From Lyophyllum atratum (Eukaryota > Basidiomycota > Agaricomycetes > Agaricales > Lyophyllaceae): a DNA stretch of 64,000 nucleotides. The notes below the pieces were generated by a model that had not been told where the DNA came from, did no database searches, and saw nothing but the letters and a program-made list of their open reading frames with translations. Shown here in pieces: positions 38,506-51,283 of this stretch; position 1 is the first letter of the stretch; every line of letters starts with the position of its first letter. The translations under genes were made by a program, and so were the position numbers. The DNA lies in contig JACGCN010000029.1 in assembly GCA_014905825.1 (NCBI GenBank), positions 558,001 to 622,000 on the forward strand, given 5' to 3'.

Positions 38506-41500
38506 GGGCAGCCAGTTTTCTCACTCCCGGTACGCCTTCGTCCTTATGTTCTGCCTTCATAGTTGATGCGGAGACGGGCTCTTGCTGGGAGGAGGAGCGA
38601 CATCACGGGCCGCCGCTACTGTCCTAATGTCCCTCTCGCTGCATGATCATCCAACAGCATATCGGATGCAGCCCATGTGACCCATTTGGGTCCGTGTGCT
38701 CCCGTTCGACTCGGGTATTGGGTATACCTTCACCTGACGCTAAGACCCGAATGTAAATTTGCGAGATACTCGATTTCGGTGCTCCTGCAACTTGAAGGTC
38801 GTTCATCTGCGCGTCTTCATGTTGTGACGCTGCGTAAGGGTCGACTTTCAAATCCCAAGCAGAGTTTCCCTGCGGTGCACCGATTTGATGCCTTGTCCAG
38901 GTGACATGTAAGTACTTGTACGGCCGATAATTCCCTCCGTGGAGAAGTGATGGCAATGAACCCTAGCCTGGGCCAGGGGAAGATCAGCGTTTCGTCAGGA
39001 ACCATCTCGGCATTGAAGCTCTCTTGCGGCCGATCCTTTTGAAATTCAGAAGGATCTCAAGGCGGTTCCTTGTTCTTCATCTGGTGCTTCGTTTATAATC
39101 TAATCGACCACTCTTACAGCGATTTCTACCGTGATGACCTCCGTGGGCACCAGCACAAGCCAGCCATCGTAGCATCCCGATAGGTATCGTAAAATGTGGC
39201 ACATGCTCATTTCCCGTTGACCTCGGCCTATCAACCTTCCTTGATTGGTGGGCATCATTCAAAAACACTTATGCGGGGCTGTTCAGACGTGATCCGTGAC
39301 TACATGTTTGAGCCGCCCCGCCCTCTCAATCACCTCGGAAGCCCATCACAAGCCAATCACGCTCGTTCAACGGATCTCTCATGTCTGCCTTCGACATTTT
39401 CCCTGGATATCAACCTTGAAGGAATTCCGGCATTCTTGACGTGTGTCGAAAAAGGCCCCTGAAATCAGAAACGGGGTGTAGGCGTCTGGGCTCAGGATCT
39501 TGACGTGGTGGCAGATTGTGGCAAGTTCGACGTGGCGCGGAGGTTGTGCGAGATGGGCGTTGTTGATCACTTGGACCACGCCGCGTATTGAACGTGAACG
39601 GCCACCGGAATCTCCTCGTCTTGGGTCCGGGACTCGCAGGCCTGGGTCACTGGCATGGATGATCATCAAGGATCTGCGGTAGTTGACACGGGCACGGTTA
39701 TCACTGCGGACGTTTAAATGGATGGTTCAAGCTCTAGACCGAGCGCAATTGCACGCGGTGTAGGTTTGACGTACTTGTCAGTTTTTTCGGGGGATTTTGA
39801 CATGTGTAATCAATGTTTAGCTCAGTATCAGAACCGCGGTCTCTGCCGTACATCGTCGCGTGGCTTTTCCTTGTTTCCCAAGTTCCCTGCGCTGTCACCT
39901 GCGCAAAGTCCCGTCTACGCGCATGTCTCTGCCGTCGAACCTAATGGTTCATTCAATAAAGCGACCAGGCCTCTGATGTACATGCCAAGCTTTACAAATC
40001 GTGATGAATAGCAGTGCGCCCCCTCCAAATTGTCATATTAATTTCATTCAGCTTTCATTGACTTATCGCCGAATGTGTAGCGGATTCAGTCCCTCGACGA
40101 CCCCGCCGTCCTCGCAGGTCTTTCCTGCGACTCTGCTCTCTTCTCTGAGAATGCGAAGGTGATGTGATCGGATCCAAACGCGACGCCCATTCCCATGCCA
40201 CCTCCCCAGTAGCGTCAAGGTCCTTCCACCTTCCGCCCCCGTGTCGCGTCCCCTCCCAGTGCCAAGATCACGACCCCGCGCTGCCCGACTGTTTCCCTTA
40301 CGGAACTCCGTCGTCCGCGGGCAAATATGTCCAGCAGCGGCCCTTGTCATCGCTCAACAAGCAACCGTCGACCGCCTTGTTCAATCACGACGCCCACCAC
40401 CACCTCGGACACGCTACGGATCCCCACCCCAAAGACAGTCTCTTCACGGGTGTCCGGAAGCTTCGCACAGCTACGAGACGGTAGTGCTGCCCCGCAATGG
40501 ACCGATCACGCTAAACCTGTCCGCCCAGGAGCAGAGTAGGTTCGCCCTAGGTACTATGGCAGCGGGAGTGCGTCGCCGGATGTACGCTTGCGCGAATCTT
40601 CCGTCGCTGCGTCGGATGGGAGTGGTGGTACGAACGAGGGCGGGCTGATGGTGGGTTGGCTTAAGGCCGTTGTTTGATAGGTTGTCGTCTCAAACGTTGG
40701 TGTCGGCGGACACGAAGCAGGCTTTGGTCATACGTGTAAGGGGGGCTCGATACGTTCTTTCTTTTACATCCTTCGACCAAACTTTAGTGACGTTCGGCGT
40801 ATGGTGTACCTCAGGATCATATTTGTTTCAAAATCTCATAGCGACTATCACTCTTTGCCGCTAGATCTGAGGTACGACATAGGAGGAGGAGTGCGAGACA
40901 TATTAGTCGATGTGGTGGAAGACTGTTTCCGCCGCGGATGGAGTACCGTTGGACGAATCGGTTGAGTCAAAAGAACCTGAGGTGGACGTGAAGCCCTCGG
41001 GACGGAATGATACCAAGTTATGTTGACTCCAGAATGGCCTTGTAGTATCGGAAATTAGATATGAGTATCGCAGGAAGAGAGAAAACAGACGAACCTTGCT
41101 CTTTAGATTGCCCACACAACCGCCGCTCCTTTCCGCGAAACCTCTCATCAAGCGAAAATGAAAATCCTCTCCCACGAGATAAGCTCTGTGCGACATGCAT
41201 GTCCACGATCCAGACAGCCTTCTACGTGGTTCGGAGGCAGGTTTCGGCTGGCGGGTGTATACGTATGGTTATCAATGAAGGTGTAGTTGGCACCGTTGTT
41301 GTCTTCTCGAGCCGTGGTGGTGCAGCCAATTCGATAGAAGGAGCTTGTCCCGCCGCAAGAAAATGTCGATTCTGGAGTTGCCGTCAGTCAACTTGAAGGC
41401 GGATTGGTGAGACGAGACGTAGGACGTTGACCTGTACCTTCTTCCGGCGAGCTCTACCCCCGTGATCCTGAAGCAAGTTTCCTCACCGCCCCCGACTTCC

Positions 41501-43491
41501 AATGACACCACCGACTTCCAACTACACCATCATCACCTCCGGGAAATCATGCGAGCGGTGTCATGTCTTGACCCAGTCTAGTCCGGGAAACACATCACGA
41601 ACGGCGCATGCGAATGATCACGAAGTTGTGCGTGTTGTGGAGTTCGGAGTGGGTCTCGAAAGAGCTCGATGGAGCAGTGACAGGAGTTGGGTCGATCTAT
41701 GGGCAACCTTCGCTGTTAGCAAGGGCAACGTTGGCTGGACGAGATGGAGACATTGGTTTGGAGGGCGCGTTAGTGGATGATAACCACCGGGCAAAAAAAG
41801 GAAGGCTCCACCTACTTCGAGCCTCACGAGCTCACACCCACGCTCTGAATCGCGGGGAGAGGTACAGAAAGGAGAAGGAGGAGTAAATATGAGTAAGAAT
41901 GAGGCAGGGCGGGGTGGTGGGAGGGCGGAGGGCGAAGGAGGGGCATGGATATTAAGGAGAGGATCCAAGATCGACAGTGGGCGGCAGGCCTCGCTCGTGA
42001 CACTTCCGGTGGTTCTTCGATGCCTGTTTTCATTACTGATCATAATGAACCCGCACCCGGATCCCCAGAATGCGGAATAACATACCAGAGTTTGGATTCG
42101 GGGTGGGAAGTTGTGTGGTGGTGGTGACGGGTCATGTTATCGCATCAGATCAGGTGTCAGGTGGGATTCGAGAATCCATCATTGGCATTTGGGGTGTCAT
42201 GGATGGCCTGAGCGTTAAGCGTCGAACGTTGAGCGCTGTGCTCGATGTTGAGCTCGGAGGAGTGGGGATCCGGGATTGGCAATAGCATTGCATGCAAGGG
42301 CAGATTGTGACGAACCCGGGACTACGATGCAATGCACAAGAACCTCCCCTTCCCCTTCCCCTGCGTGCGCGCCGTGCGACACCTCAAACCCTCAGCCCAT
42401 CACCTGAAAGTCACGCTGAAGGATGTGTACCCCCCCTCGGCGACATTTTTGGAGCGATGCGCTGTTCCGCTATGGACCATCAAGTTTCGGATTCGGGCTC
42501 GGATCAGTCATGGTGGGATCACGACATCAGCTGTGCAGGACTGACTGCTGGTTGGGGAAGATGTCGATTGGAAAGCTTCTCTGATCATGATGGGGTGTCG
42601 GGTTATGTTATGTTTTGTATGACGGTGTACTGATTATGGCCTTGCAGGGTTTTCGTGTGGATACAGTGAGAGATTTGGGCAAGGAATGGTCGTGGGTATT
42701 GGACTTTGCGTCATGCGTGACGTGGCTCAAGAGTACGATACACTGCAACGATCTACAGAAACTCGGTGGGCAGTGGTAGAGCTCTGGCGGCACCGCCACC
42801 GAGGGGTAGCCTCGGACACGGAGCGCAAGCGCTTCAGATTGGAGGAAAGGCACGACCCCGCCCTGGTCTATCTTTATCTCGCCTGTGCCGACTTTAGCGT
42901 TCGCTGATCGGTTCCAGACCCACGAGACGCAAAACAGCAGTTGTTGTATTCTGTATTTCGCTTTTTTGGCGTTTTCGTGTTCAAGGATGGGCAGAAGACA
43001 GGGTCGTATGATAGAGCGGCCGGGAGTCGGGTCCCGGGCCCGGGTGTTGACTTTTCGGGTTTTTTTGTTGTGGTGGTGTTCGAGCGGTCGTCGCATTGAA
43101 GAGCAGTTGGGAGAGCATGAAAAGATACAAAACGGGGTTGATTGGACTTGATTCATGGACGAGGACAAATGCGCCTAGTGATTAAATTTTTTTGATTGCC
43201 TTGATTGACGGGACACAGGGAAGGCAGGGGATGGGGTTAGGGAGGACTGAGGAGGGCGGGAGAGGTGGAGCGCGACGACGGCGGGACTGGTTCTTTCTGT
43301 TGACCTGCTCGAGGAACTTGGACCTGCTCCATCGCGCCCTTGAGAACCAGGGAGGGACGGATGGGCGCCAAGACGGGAAGCGGGGCCTGAACCAAAGAGA
43401 AAGCAAACAAAGTTGAAACTCCGCTTTGTGCCTTAGCATCTCATTGATCAGGCACCTTATATGTAGTGCTGTCCTTTTTCTTCTCCAGTTC
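38506..43491. other. 5-kb stretch without a supportable gene; upstream region of the C2H2 factor
   Basis: Many short frames on both strands (for example 40164-40648 plus, 41618-42043 minus, 42608-43168 minus) but no domain, repeat or consistent splice pattern I can defend. A pyrimidine tract with CCAG just before the ATG at 43492 suggests a 5' UTR intron ending there. The long upstream region would suit a regulatory gene with a large promoter. Confidence 0.35.
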
Positions 43492-46007
43492 ATGGACCGC
43501 AAATCGTCCCCTGAACGATCCTCCCCTGATCCCAACACCGGCCAAGGCACTCAGCTCGACTCTGCACACAACGACGAACACAACAACATGGCCGCTATGG
43601 TTGCTACCTCCCTCCCCCACAATATGCCTGGCCCCATCGCCGGCGTGAACAAGCGATACCGTCCAGCCCCAGCGAAGACCTTCCAGTGCAGGGGATACGG
43701 AGACTGTCGCATGGTATTCTCTCGCAGCGAGCATCTGGCACGCCATATCCGGTACGCTACCTGCATCCTCGTCGTCGTTCGCTCTTACTCACACGTCGTC
43801 TTATCGCCAGAAAACACACAGGAGAGCGTCCGTTCGCGTGTCACTGCGGCAAGCAGTTCTCGCGTCTCGATAACCTGCGCCAGCACGCGCAGACAGTCCA
43901 CGCAGATAAGCAGGAGCAGAACGAGCGTATGATGCGCGATCTCACCTCGCTGCACGCCACGATGGCCGCCGCCAACAAGGTCGGGAATCCCCGTGGTGGA
44001 CGTCGCAGCAGCGCCGTCGCAGCCGCGCCTCATTCGCCCACCGGAACCGGGAGTGTGCATTCGAATGGGAGCCCGGATGGGAACGGCGTGTCGGGCGGTA
44101 TGGACATGATCAAGCAGGAGGATCTCGCATCCATGCCCGTCCACCACCGCGCCGACAGCTCGGGATACGACGAGGAGCACCACTCGATGCTTTATCATCA
44201 GTCATCGTCGTGGCACGTCCAGTCCACGGACCTCGAGCCCCGGCCAAGCTCACGTGGTCCCCACCACTCGGCCAGCCAGTCCTTTCGTGATCAGTCTTTT
44301 CGGGACCCCAGCCAGTCCTTTCTCCCTTCCGCCCAGTCACAGTCCTTTCTCCCCTTCACTCCCACCCTCACTTTCGGCCTACCCGGCGATCCCACCCGCT
44401 CTGGCACCGGATCCCGTCCCGGCACCTCGGGCGAACGTCTTCCGCCACTATCAGCCATCGTCTCTGCTGCGACAATCCCGGCCCCGCCGTCCCCGCAACA
44501 GCACCCCACCCTCCACCAGTACCAGCAGCAGCACCAGGCCCAGCAATCCTACCCATCACCCACATCTCCCGCGTCCCAGCACCAGCAGCATCAACAGCAG
44601 CAGCAGCAGCTCCTTCCCTTCCCCGCCCACCTCCGTCCACGCCCTTCAACCGCCACCCGTCCTTCTTCCTCCTCATCCGCCACCTCTTTCTACCCAACCC
44701 CCGCTCTGAACACCTCCAAGTCGTTCTACGGCGGCGGGGTGCCCGCCCTCCACTACACACGCGCATATAGCGACCTGCCTCCGCCTCAGGGCCCGCCAGC
44801 CGGGTACGAATCCAGCGACGCCGTGTCCTCGACCGCCTCCACCTCGCCCACCGGTGCCCACCCCCAAGACTCGCCCTTCTACTTCCAAGCCCCGGACCCA
44901 CACCACCAGCAGCACCACCGCACCACCCCGCCCGCGCCTCACAACCCCCGTAAGCGCGCCTTTGCGAGCCCGGACGGACCGTTGCATTCGTACGAGGAGC
45001 TCGCTGCGTACGCGCACCCGCATCATCACTCCCAGCACCCGCAACAGCATCAGCACCAACACCCGCACTCACAGCAGCAGGACTACGACTACGGCTCCGA
45101 GTCACGCCCGCAGAGTCGCAGGCTCTCGGTGATGGAGCTGTGCAACGACGCGACGGGGGTCGACCCGAACACCGTGTTTGGGCCCGAGTTCCTCCTGGAG
45201 GGGCGCGGTCGTCCTATCACGGCGTCGGGTTTGGGAATCGTAGGGAACACGGGGGCGTTGAGCATATTTGACCGCGGGTCGGGGTCGCCTCTAGGACAAG
45301 GACAAGGACAGGTCCAGAGGAGGGTGTCGCCTGCGGGCTCGAGAGGCTCTGGGGGCGGGAGGAGCAGGACCAGTCAGGAGGGGGGCATGTCGAATGGGAG
45401 TACGGGGCCTGGGAGGGTGTCGCCGCCGTCGAGGAGGGTGACGCCAGCGCAGAACGGGTATGCGACCCACCCGCACCCGCCCCCGCCGCGCCCGCATTCC
45501 ACGGCGTACTCGGTGTCGTCGTCGACGACGTCGAATTCGCCGCCGGGGGGTGCGCATCCGCATCACCTGCAGCAGCAGCAGGCCCATGCACAGCAGCAGC
45601 AGCAGCAGAATGCCTACGCGTACGCTGCGCACCAACACCAGCAGCAGCAGGCGCAGGCGCAGTCCTACGCCGCCGCCGCTTTGAACCTCAACCTCACCTC
45701 GGGGATGAACCTAGGCATGTACGCAGCCTCCCCCACCTCGGGGGCCTCTACGCCCGCGTCGGCGTTTGCGCCGACAGCTCCCTTCGCTGCGGCGCCGTCG
45801 TCGCATGATCGGTATCAGGGTAATGGGGGGACGCCGAACTCGACGCCGCCGGTGTCGCCGATGCATGGGCATGCGCATATGGCGCATCAGCAGGCGCAGA
45901 GCTTTCAGGCGCTGCAGCAGCAGCAGCAGGCGTATGCGGGGTCGGGGACGGGGGGGCAGGGGTACTATGAGGGGTACCCTGGTGCGGGGCAGGGGTATGC
46001 TGCCTAG
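43492..46007 (+). CDS. C2H2 zinc-finger transcription factor with poly-Gln/Pro-rich tail
   Basis: Predicted 818 aa from two exons, 43492-43751 and 43811-46007; the intron splits the codon for Arg87, so the finger pair is correct only after splicing. Finger 1: [20 protein letters not shown] with Cys66, Cys72, His85, His89. The linker KHTGERPF follows. Finger 2: [16 protein letters not shown] with Cys97 and Cys99 (one residue apart instead of two), His112 and His117. The [15 protein letters not shown] and SRLDNLRQH helices resemble the RGM1/USV1/ADR1-type pair that binds C-rich stress-response sites. The remainder is low-complexity, with Gln, His, Ser, Pro and Ala runs, typical of fungal activation regions. 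Nuclear location and target are inferred. The antisense frames are shadows of the repeats. Confidence 0.9.
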
Positions 46008-47020
46008 GTTTTTGGAGTCGGTGGGGGCGGGGTGGTTGATGCGGACAGTTGTCGATAACCGGCACGTTTTTCGTTTTCCTTTAATATGGGTCTTATGGGT
46101 GTACTTTGTTGCTTTTCTTCGAGTTTTGTTGGACGTTGAAAACTCACTCTTCTTTCTTTTTCGCCACCTGTCCGTCTTTTTGCTTTCGTGTTCAGGCCGG
46201 ATTTCGAGTCTCCATCCATCGCATATCTTGTCGTGCATATATATCATATCGTACCATATATCATCATCCCCTTTCCGATATTCTTGTCACATACTTTTCG
46301 TGTTAACATACTCCCCCGGGCGCTATCGCGCCCCCATTATCCTATTGCCCTCGCCCTCGCTGCCGCTCGCTTGTTGTCATTCGTATATATCCTACATCCG
46401 TAATTGCCTTCACGTACCATAACTTTTTATTACTCTACTTTTTGTTTGCTTTTTCGCCATTCGCCAGTACATACTTTCGTCACCCCCTCCCCCTCCCCCG
46501 CCGCTCTGCCACAAAAACATGAATGTGAATGTATCCGTTGTACTGTTTGGCTTGTTGTACTACGCTACTGATACCAAAATCGTAATCTTGCTGTCCTTGC
46601 CGTATCTTCTATGACAGTCAGATGGGAGTCGTCCTAGTATGCACTTCAAGTAAGCCCGTTCGGATCGTCATATCCGGGTACAATTGGATTCAGGGGTTCA
46701 GATCTTGGGGCGCGCGTCAATTTCGATATGGAGATTCATTCTTGTCTCTAGATCTCATATCTGAACCCTCCCCCCGCGCCTTCGCGTGTTTAGGCCTTCC
46801 CACCATCTGACGCGCCTTGGATGTATCTGGACTCTGCCTTCATGACGTCCTCCTCGCGAACAACGAAATACCGAGAAAAAGACATACACATAATGACATG
46901 AAGTGATCATGAGATCGCGGGAGATGACATATAACTTGGGTGGGCCGTGATGCATGTTGATTACGGTGCGGGGGCTCGTGATGGATATCCTTGTAACGCC
47001 ACTTGATCCGGACACCGCGC
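46008..47020. other. 3' region of the C2H2 gene and spacer
   Basis: T-rich sequence after the stop, then short motif-free frames. Confidence 0.4.
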
Positions 47021-48300
47021 TTACCTCTTTCGGTCCACCATGATCTGTGCAACACCTGACTCAAACTTCCGAATTCGTGGCTCACCACACACCCTGCGAG
47101 CGACGACGTTACTTTCAGTGCTTCACCCGAGGCTCGAGACGCATCTCAAGGCGAAGCAGTGGGAAGACTTGTCTAGCCCAGATTCGAACGCGGTTCCACT
47201 TCGACTCCGTGCTGCCACAACGATGAATGGTCCAGATGGATATGGTGCGGGTCCGGCTAGACCAATCGGGGTGCGCCTCATACCAGCCCTTGACGACATC
47301 GCCTTTTGGGATCTTGGACCTTGGTCATGGGGTTCATTCTGGTTCAAAAGCCTTTACGGGAGGTGGAGGCGTCGGAGGGTGGTGATTGACGTTCAGGCTC
47401 GGTCAATGTGAGGTGCAATACGTTGATATGGGCTCTACGCTGACAGTCCGTTGTCGCAGAGCCACAACGATGAATATTTCCTCGATTATGGCATGACAGA
47501 ACGAGGGCTCTTTATGTGGGAACGGCATCAGTACCCTGCTTGGGCACCGAACCTGTCAAGATGAGGAGCGCGTCACATACCAATTAGTTGCCATCCTTGC
47601 GGACCCACCGAGATATCCTAAACGCGAGCCTGAAAACGCCCCAAAATCCTGTTGGCACGGCGTTCTTTGCATAATTCGACCGGCTGGCTATGACGGAAGA
47701 AGCAAGTGAGCTCCAACAACACTTCCAACCAGTGAGTCAACGTAATTCATCCTATCAAAGGTTGAAGCGCATGATCCGATTGTGGTGCCATAGCAGCGAC
47801 CGGTCCGTACTTGCGAAGGCGGCTGCAGTACGCTTACAGCACAAGTTGGACGGGACACAGGACAACCCCACCTTGTACGACTGCGACGCGGATGGCCCAA
47901 AGTCGATCGCGGACGTTTAGATGTCGATATCGATGGGTTGATCGAGGGAGGCTTCTCCAGGACCTGACGGTGACGGAAGCGAAAGGTGAGGCTTATATGC
48001 TTCCTTCGTGCTCGTTCCTGAAGATCCGCCTGTGCAGTGGGATGTGGGGAACAGTGCGAAACGCGAGGAAGAAGCCATGGAAAAGTCTAATGGCGCCCTG
48101 GACCCTGGGACAATCTTGTGATATGTGTTGGTCGTCAAGAGGATTTGACATTCGACAAGCACCAGGGTTCGTAATCTTGCTTACTGATCTCTACCAGTTA
48201 CCTCTTCAAGCGAAGGACAAGCGAAGGAGAGCAGTATCGTCTTTCGTTTCCGCAGCTTCGTTTCTCTCCCAGTACCGCGATAATGATGCTTAGGAGCCTC
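47021..48300 (+). pseudogene. Possible remnant of a spliced hypothetical gene
   Basis: Several consecutive plus-strand pieces look protein-like: a stretch ending LIPALDDIAFWDLGPWSWG (to about 47330), SHNDEYFLDYGMTERGLFMW (about 47460-47520), YQLVAILADPPRYPKREPEN (about 47577-47640) and LKRMIRLWCHSSDRSVLAKA (about 47760-47825). Plausible splice sites exist (GTGAGG near 47409 with CGCAG near 47460; GTGAGC near 47704 with AAAG near 47760). The frames do not join cleanly, so this is either a decayed gene or one with exons I mis-assigned. No family recognised. Confidence 0.25.
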
Positions 48301-48456
48301 GAGCGATTCCATTCGCATTACGGGATTCTCCTGCTCTGCGGTCCTCATCATTCAGCTGGTTCCTTCTTCCCTAACAATGCCCGTTATCGGTCGTGATATA
48401 GCCATCTTTCCTTGGACCTTAATCCCTATGAATGCCGGGTTTTGCTATCTCTAGTA

Positions 48457-48825
48457 TGTTAGAACCGAATGATATAAGGAATAGACTTAGAGAGATGAGG
48501 ATGACTTAGATGAATAGAGATAACTGGGTTTTAACACTGAGTTGATTCGATATAGAATACAGAGAACTACGAGGTTTATATAGAGTACTGGTTAGGGGTT
48601 TTTGGAAAGGAGACTATGTATGTGTATCATATGAATTGGGATTTTAAGTAGAGTAGTATGATAAGAAGCATATAAGTAGGGAATGTGATTATGTTGCGAG
48701 GACTGTGATAATATCGAGGAGAGGAGATGAGACGAGGGAGAGGGGACGAGACGAGGGGCAAGGAGGTGGTAAGGTATTGGATGGTCGGGAATCGGGATTC
48801 GGAAGGGACTTAGGGATTCACGACA
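48457..48825 (-). repeat. 3' LTR of the Ty3/Gypsy element
   Basis: On the plus strand it starts TGTTAGAACC and ends TTCACGACA, giving the TGT...ACA ends expected of an LTR. It sits directly next to the purine tract and the pol stop codon. 369 bp by my count. Confidence 0.8.
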
Positions 48826-51279
48826 TTACCCCCCTTTTAAGATCGAGAGGGCGTAGTCTTTGGACTTGGGCGGGTGTGCCACGCGGCCGGAACGGGTAGT
48901 GGTTTGCGCGGGAGCTTCGTAGTCGCGTTGCCAAGGGCCAGGAGGCGGAGATGGGGAACGAGGTGGAGGAAGGTCTGATGGGGCTGTGGTGATGGGTTCT
49001 AGGGACGTGATCGGGTGATGGGTGGAGGTGTCGAAGTCGAAGCGAGGTGGGTGAGGACGACGGGGATTTTGACGGTGGAAGCGGTCGAGGATTTCGTAGA
49101 GTGTGGTACTGATGTCGGAGAAAGGAATCCATGAATTTTCAGAGTCGGGTAGATCACGCCATTGGATGAAGTAGTCGTAACGGCGCCCAACTTTGCGGCT
49201 GTCGATGATCGTTTTAATGTCGCGTGGTTGATCGGGGATGATGTCGACGGATGGAACAGAGCTGGAGGGAAGTCGACCGGGAATTATGGAAGGTGTGATG
49301 TAGGGTTCGAGGAGGGATACGTGGAATACGGGGTGGAGGCGAGACATGGAGCGGGGGAGATCGAGGAGATAGGAGGAGAGGCCGTGACGTGCGAGGACTT
49401 TGAAGGGGCCCAAGCGGCGGTAATCGAACTTGTTGGATGGTCTTGTGGTCTTGATGTTGCGTCGGAGGAGCCATACTTGGCTGTCGGGTTTGAACTGGGG
49501 TGCCGGTGAGTGTCTTCGGTCGTAGTACTTGGCCATGTATTCGTTTGAATGATTGAGTTCGGCGCGAAGTTCTTCGTGGATGATTTGAAGGCGATCGGCG
49601 AGTTCGGTTGCTGCTGGATTGGTGGTTCTGTCGGTGATGCGAACTTCGAAGTCGGGATGAAAGCCGAGATTGGCATAGAACGGGGTTTGCTGGGTAGAAG
49701 AGTTTTTCGAGTTATTGAAGGAAAACTCAGCTAATGCGAGGTAGTCGGACCAGTCGTCCTGCTGATAGGAACAGTAAGTCCGAATGTATGTCTCGAGGGT
49801 TTGGTTGGTGCGCTCCGTGAGGCCGTCAGTTTGGGGATGGTAGGCTGTGGATGGCTTCATCTTCGTCCCGCAAAGCTTCATGAGGTGAGTGAGGAATGAC
49901 GAGACGAAGACCGACCCGCGGTCGGAGACGACGGAGTGGGGGAATCCATGGTGGCGGAAAACGCGGTCGAGGTAGAGACGAGCGAGTCCTGGGGCGTCGA
50001 TGGACTCGTTGATCGGAATGAAGTGTGCGGCGCGTGTCATGCGGTCGCATACTACCCAAATGGAGTCGTAACCATGGGATAGTGGGAGTTTGGTGATGAA
50101 ATCCATGGATATGGATTGCCAAGGGCGATCAGGGATGTCGAGCGGCTGCAGAAGGCCGTAGGGTTTGTGTGTTGCGTTCTTGACACGCGAACAAAGATCG
50201 CAGGAAGCGACGTAAGACCGTATGTAACGTCTCATTCCTGGCCAGGAGTAGTCGCGTTCGACATTGTCGTAAGTGCCGGCGCGTCCTGGGTGACCACTGA
50301 GAACTGAATCATGACGTGAATGGACGATTTTGGCGCGGAGGGACTGGGGAACGAAGAGTCGATCGTTGTGAAAAACAAGATCATTTTCGTAAGTGATGGA
50401 AGGGTCGTCCTTAGTGTGAAGATCACGCCATTCCGTGTCATCGCGGAAGGCGGCTTTGAATTCGTCAAGGAGCTCGGAGTTGTCGATTGTGAAGGTGGAG
50501 AGAGAGTTGATGGTTGGAGGACGGGGGACAGGAGCTGACGAAGTGCTGGGGAAGAGTTTCTGGATGTGGTAGTCCGTGAGGAGCGCCTTGCGCTGCGTGA
50601 GGAGGACTTCATCCCCATCTTGAGGCACGAAGTCGGGGCGACGGGAAGCGGCGTCCGCAGGGTTGTGTTTGCCAGGCGCGTAGTCGAGTTGGAAGTCGAA
50701 TTGGGATAAGTGCATGGACCAGCGGCCCTGACGGCGGTTGAGGACTCGGGTAGACATGAAATATCTAAGGTTGGAGTGGTCGGAAATGACGGTGATGGTG
50801 TGGGGGGAACTGATGAGCCATGAGCGCATTTCTCGGAAAGTTTCGACGACAGCGAGAAGTTCTTTGTCATGAACTTCATAGTTGATTTCGGCGGGAGTGA
50901 ACTTGCGTGAATAGTATGCTACGGGGTGTAGGAGGCTGTCTTCGTCAGGTTGGAGGAGGATACTGGCTAGAGCGTAATCGGATGCGTCCGTGACAACCGT
51001 GGAAGGCAGTGTAGGGTCGTAGTGTCGTAGGAGGGGTGATGTGGTAAAGATGAGTTTTAACTTCTCGAATGCTTGAAGAGCGTCGGGAGAGAGTCCGGGG
51101 AAGGATTTCTTGCACTTGGCTGTCGTTAAGTTGGTGAGGGGAAGGCAGATTTCGGCGTAATGGTGAATGAAACGTCGATAGAAATTGGTGAACCCGAGGA
51201 ATTGTTGAATATGCTTGACGGATTTGGGGACGGGCCAACTCTGGATAGTGTCGAGCTTCTTAGGGTTCATTATATCCAC
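48826..51279 (-). CDS. Ty3/Gypsy pol polyprotein fragment (RT end, RNase H, integrase, chromodomain)
   Basis: An open 817-codon frame. It begins in the RT thumb (IQQFLGFTNFYRRFIHHYAE), so the ATG is internal and not the natural start. The RNase H region has VVTDASDYALASILLQ, NYEVHDKELLAVVETFREMR and ISDHSNLRYF. The integrase zinc region has CDLCSRVKNATHKP. The catalytic core has SMDFITKLP, VVSDRGSVFVSSF and QTDGLTERTNQTLE (DDE). The C-terminal chromodomain (TIIDSRKVGRRYDYFIQWRD, ENSWIPFSDI) should read histone marks and steer integration. The frame is intact over the retained part, so the truncation seems to be the main damage. Origin by recombination or deletion is inferred. Confidence 0.95.
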   Translation of the reverse strand: MDIMNPKKLDTIQSWPVPKSVKHIQQFLGFTNFYRRFIHHYAEICLPLTNLTTAKCKKSFPGLSPDALQAFEKLKLIFTTSPLLRHYDPTLPSTVVTDASDYALASILLQPDEDSLLHPVAYYSRKFTPAEINYEVHDKELLAVVETFREMRSWLISSPHTITVISDHSNLRYFMSTRVLNRRQGRWSMHLSQFDFQLDYAPGKHNPADAASRRPDFVPQDGDEVLLTQRKALLTDYHIQKLFPSTSSAPVPRPPTINSLSTFTIDNSELLDEFKAAFRDDTEWRDLHTKDDPSITYENDLVFHNDRLFVPQSLRAKIVHSRHDSVLSGHPGRAGTYDNVERDYSWPGMRRYIRSYVASCDLCSRVKNATHKPYGLLQPLDIPDRPWQSISMDFITKLPLSHGYDSIWVVCDRMTRAAHFIPINESIDAPGLARLYLDRVFRHHGFPHSVVSDRGSVFVSSFLTHLMKLCGTKMKPSTAYHPQTDGLTERTNQTLETYIRTYCSYQQDDWSDYLALAEFSFNNSKNSSTQQTPFYANLGFHPDFEVRITDRTTNPAATELADRLQIIHEELRAELNHSNEYMAKYYDRRHSPAPQFKPDSQVWLLRRNIKTTRPSNKFDYRRLGPFKVLARHGLSSYLLDLPRSMSRLHPVFHVSLLEPYITPSIIPGRLPSSSVPSVDIIPDQPRDIKTIIDSRKVGRRYDYFIQWRDLPDSENSWIPFSDISTTLYEILDRFHRQNPRRPHPPRFDFDTSTHHPITSLEPITTAPSDLPPPRSPSPPPGPWQRDYEAPAQTTTRSGRVAHPPKSKDYALSILKGG

Positions 51280-51283
51280 CTGT

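Larger units (their letters stand above)
48457..51283 (-). mobile_element. 5'-truncated Ty3/Gypsy chromovirus retrotransposon
   Basis: The minus-strand element retains the end of reverse transcriptase, RNase H, integrase, chromodomain, a purine tract (AAAAGGGGGG) and a single 3' LTR. Capsid, protease and most of the reverse transcriptase are missing; the sequence loses retroelement coding above about 51283. No second LTR was found in the window. Confidence 0.9.

Noticed and set aside
41618..43168. Several 80-190 codon frames upstream of the C2H2 gene
   Set aside because: Both strands show similar frames, with no motif or consistent splice sites; not reported as genes.
44368..45105. Minus-strand Arg/Gly-rich frames over the C2H2 gene
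   Set aside because: Mirror translations of Gln/Pro/His-rich low-complexity coding sequence on the plus strand.
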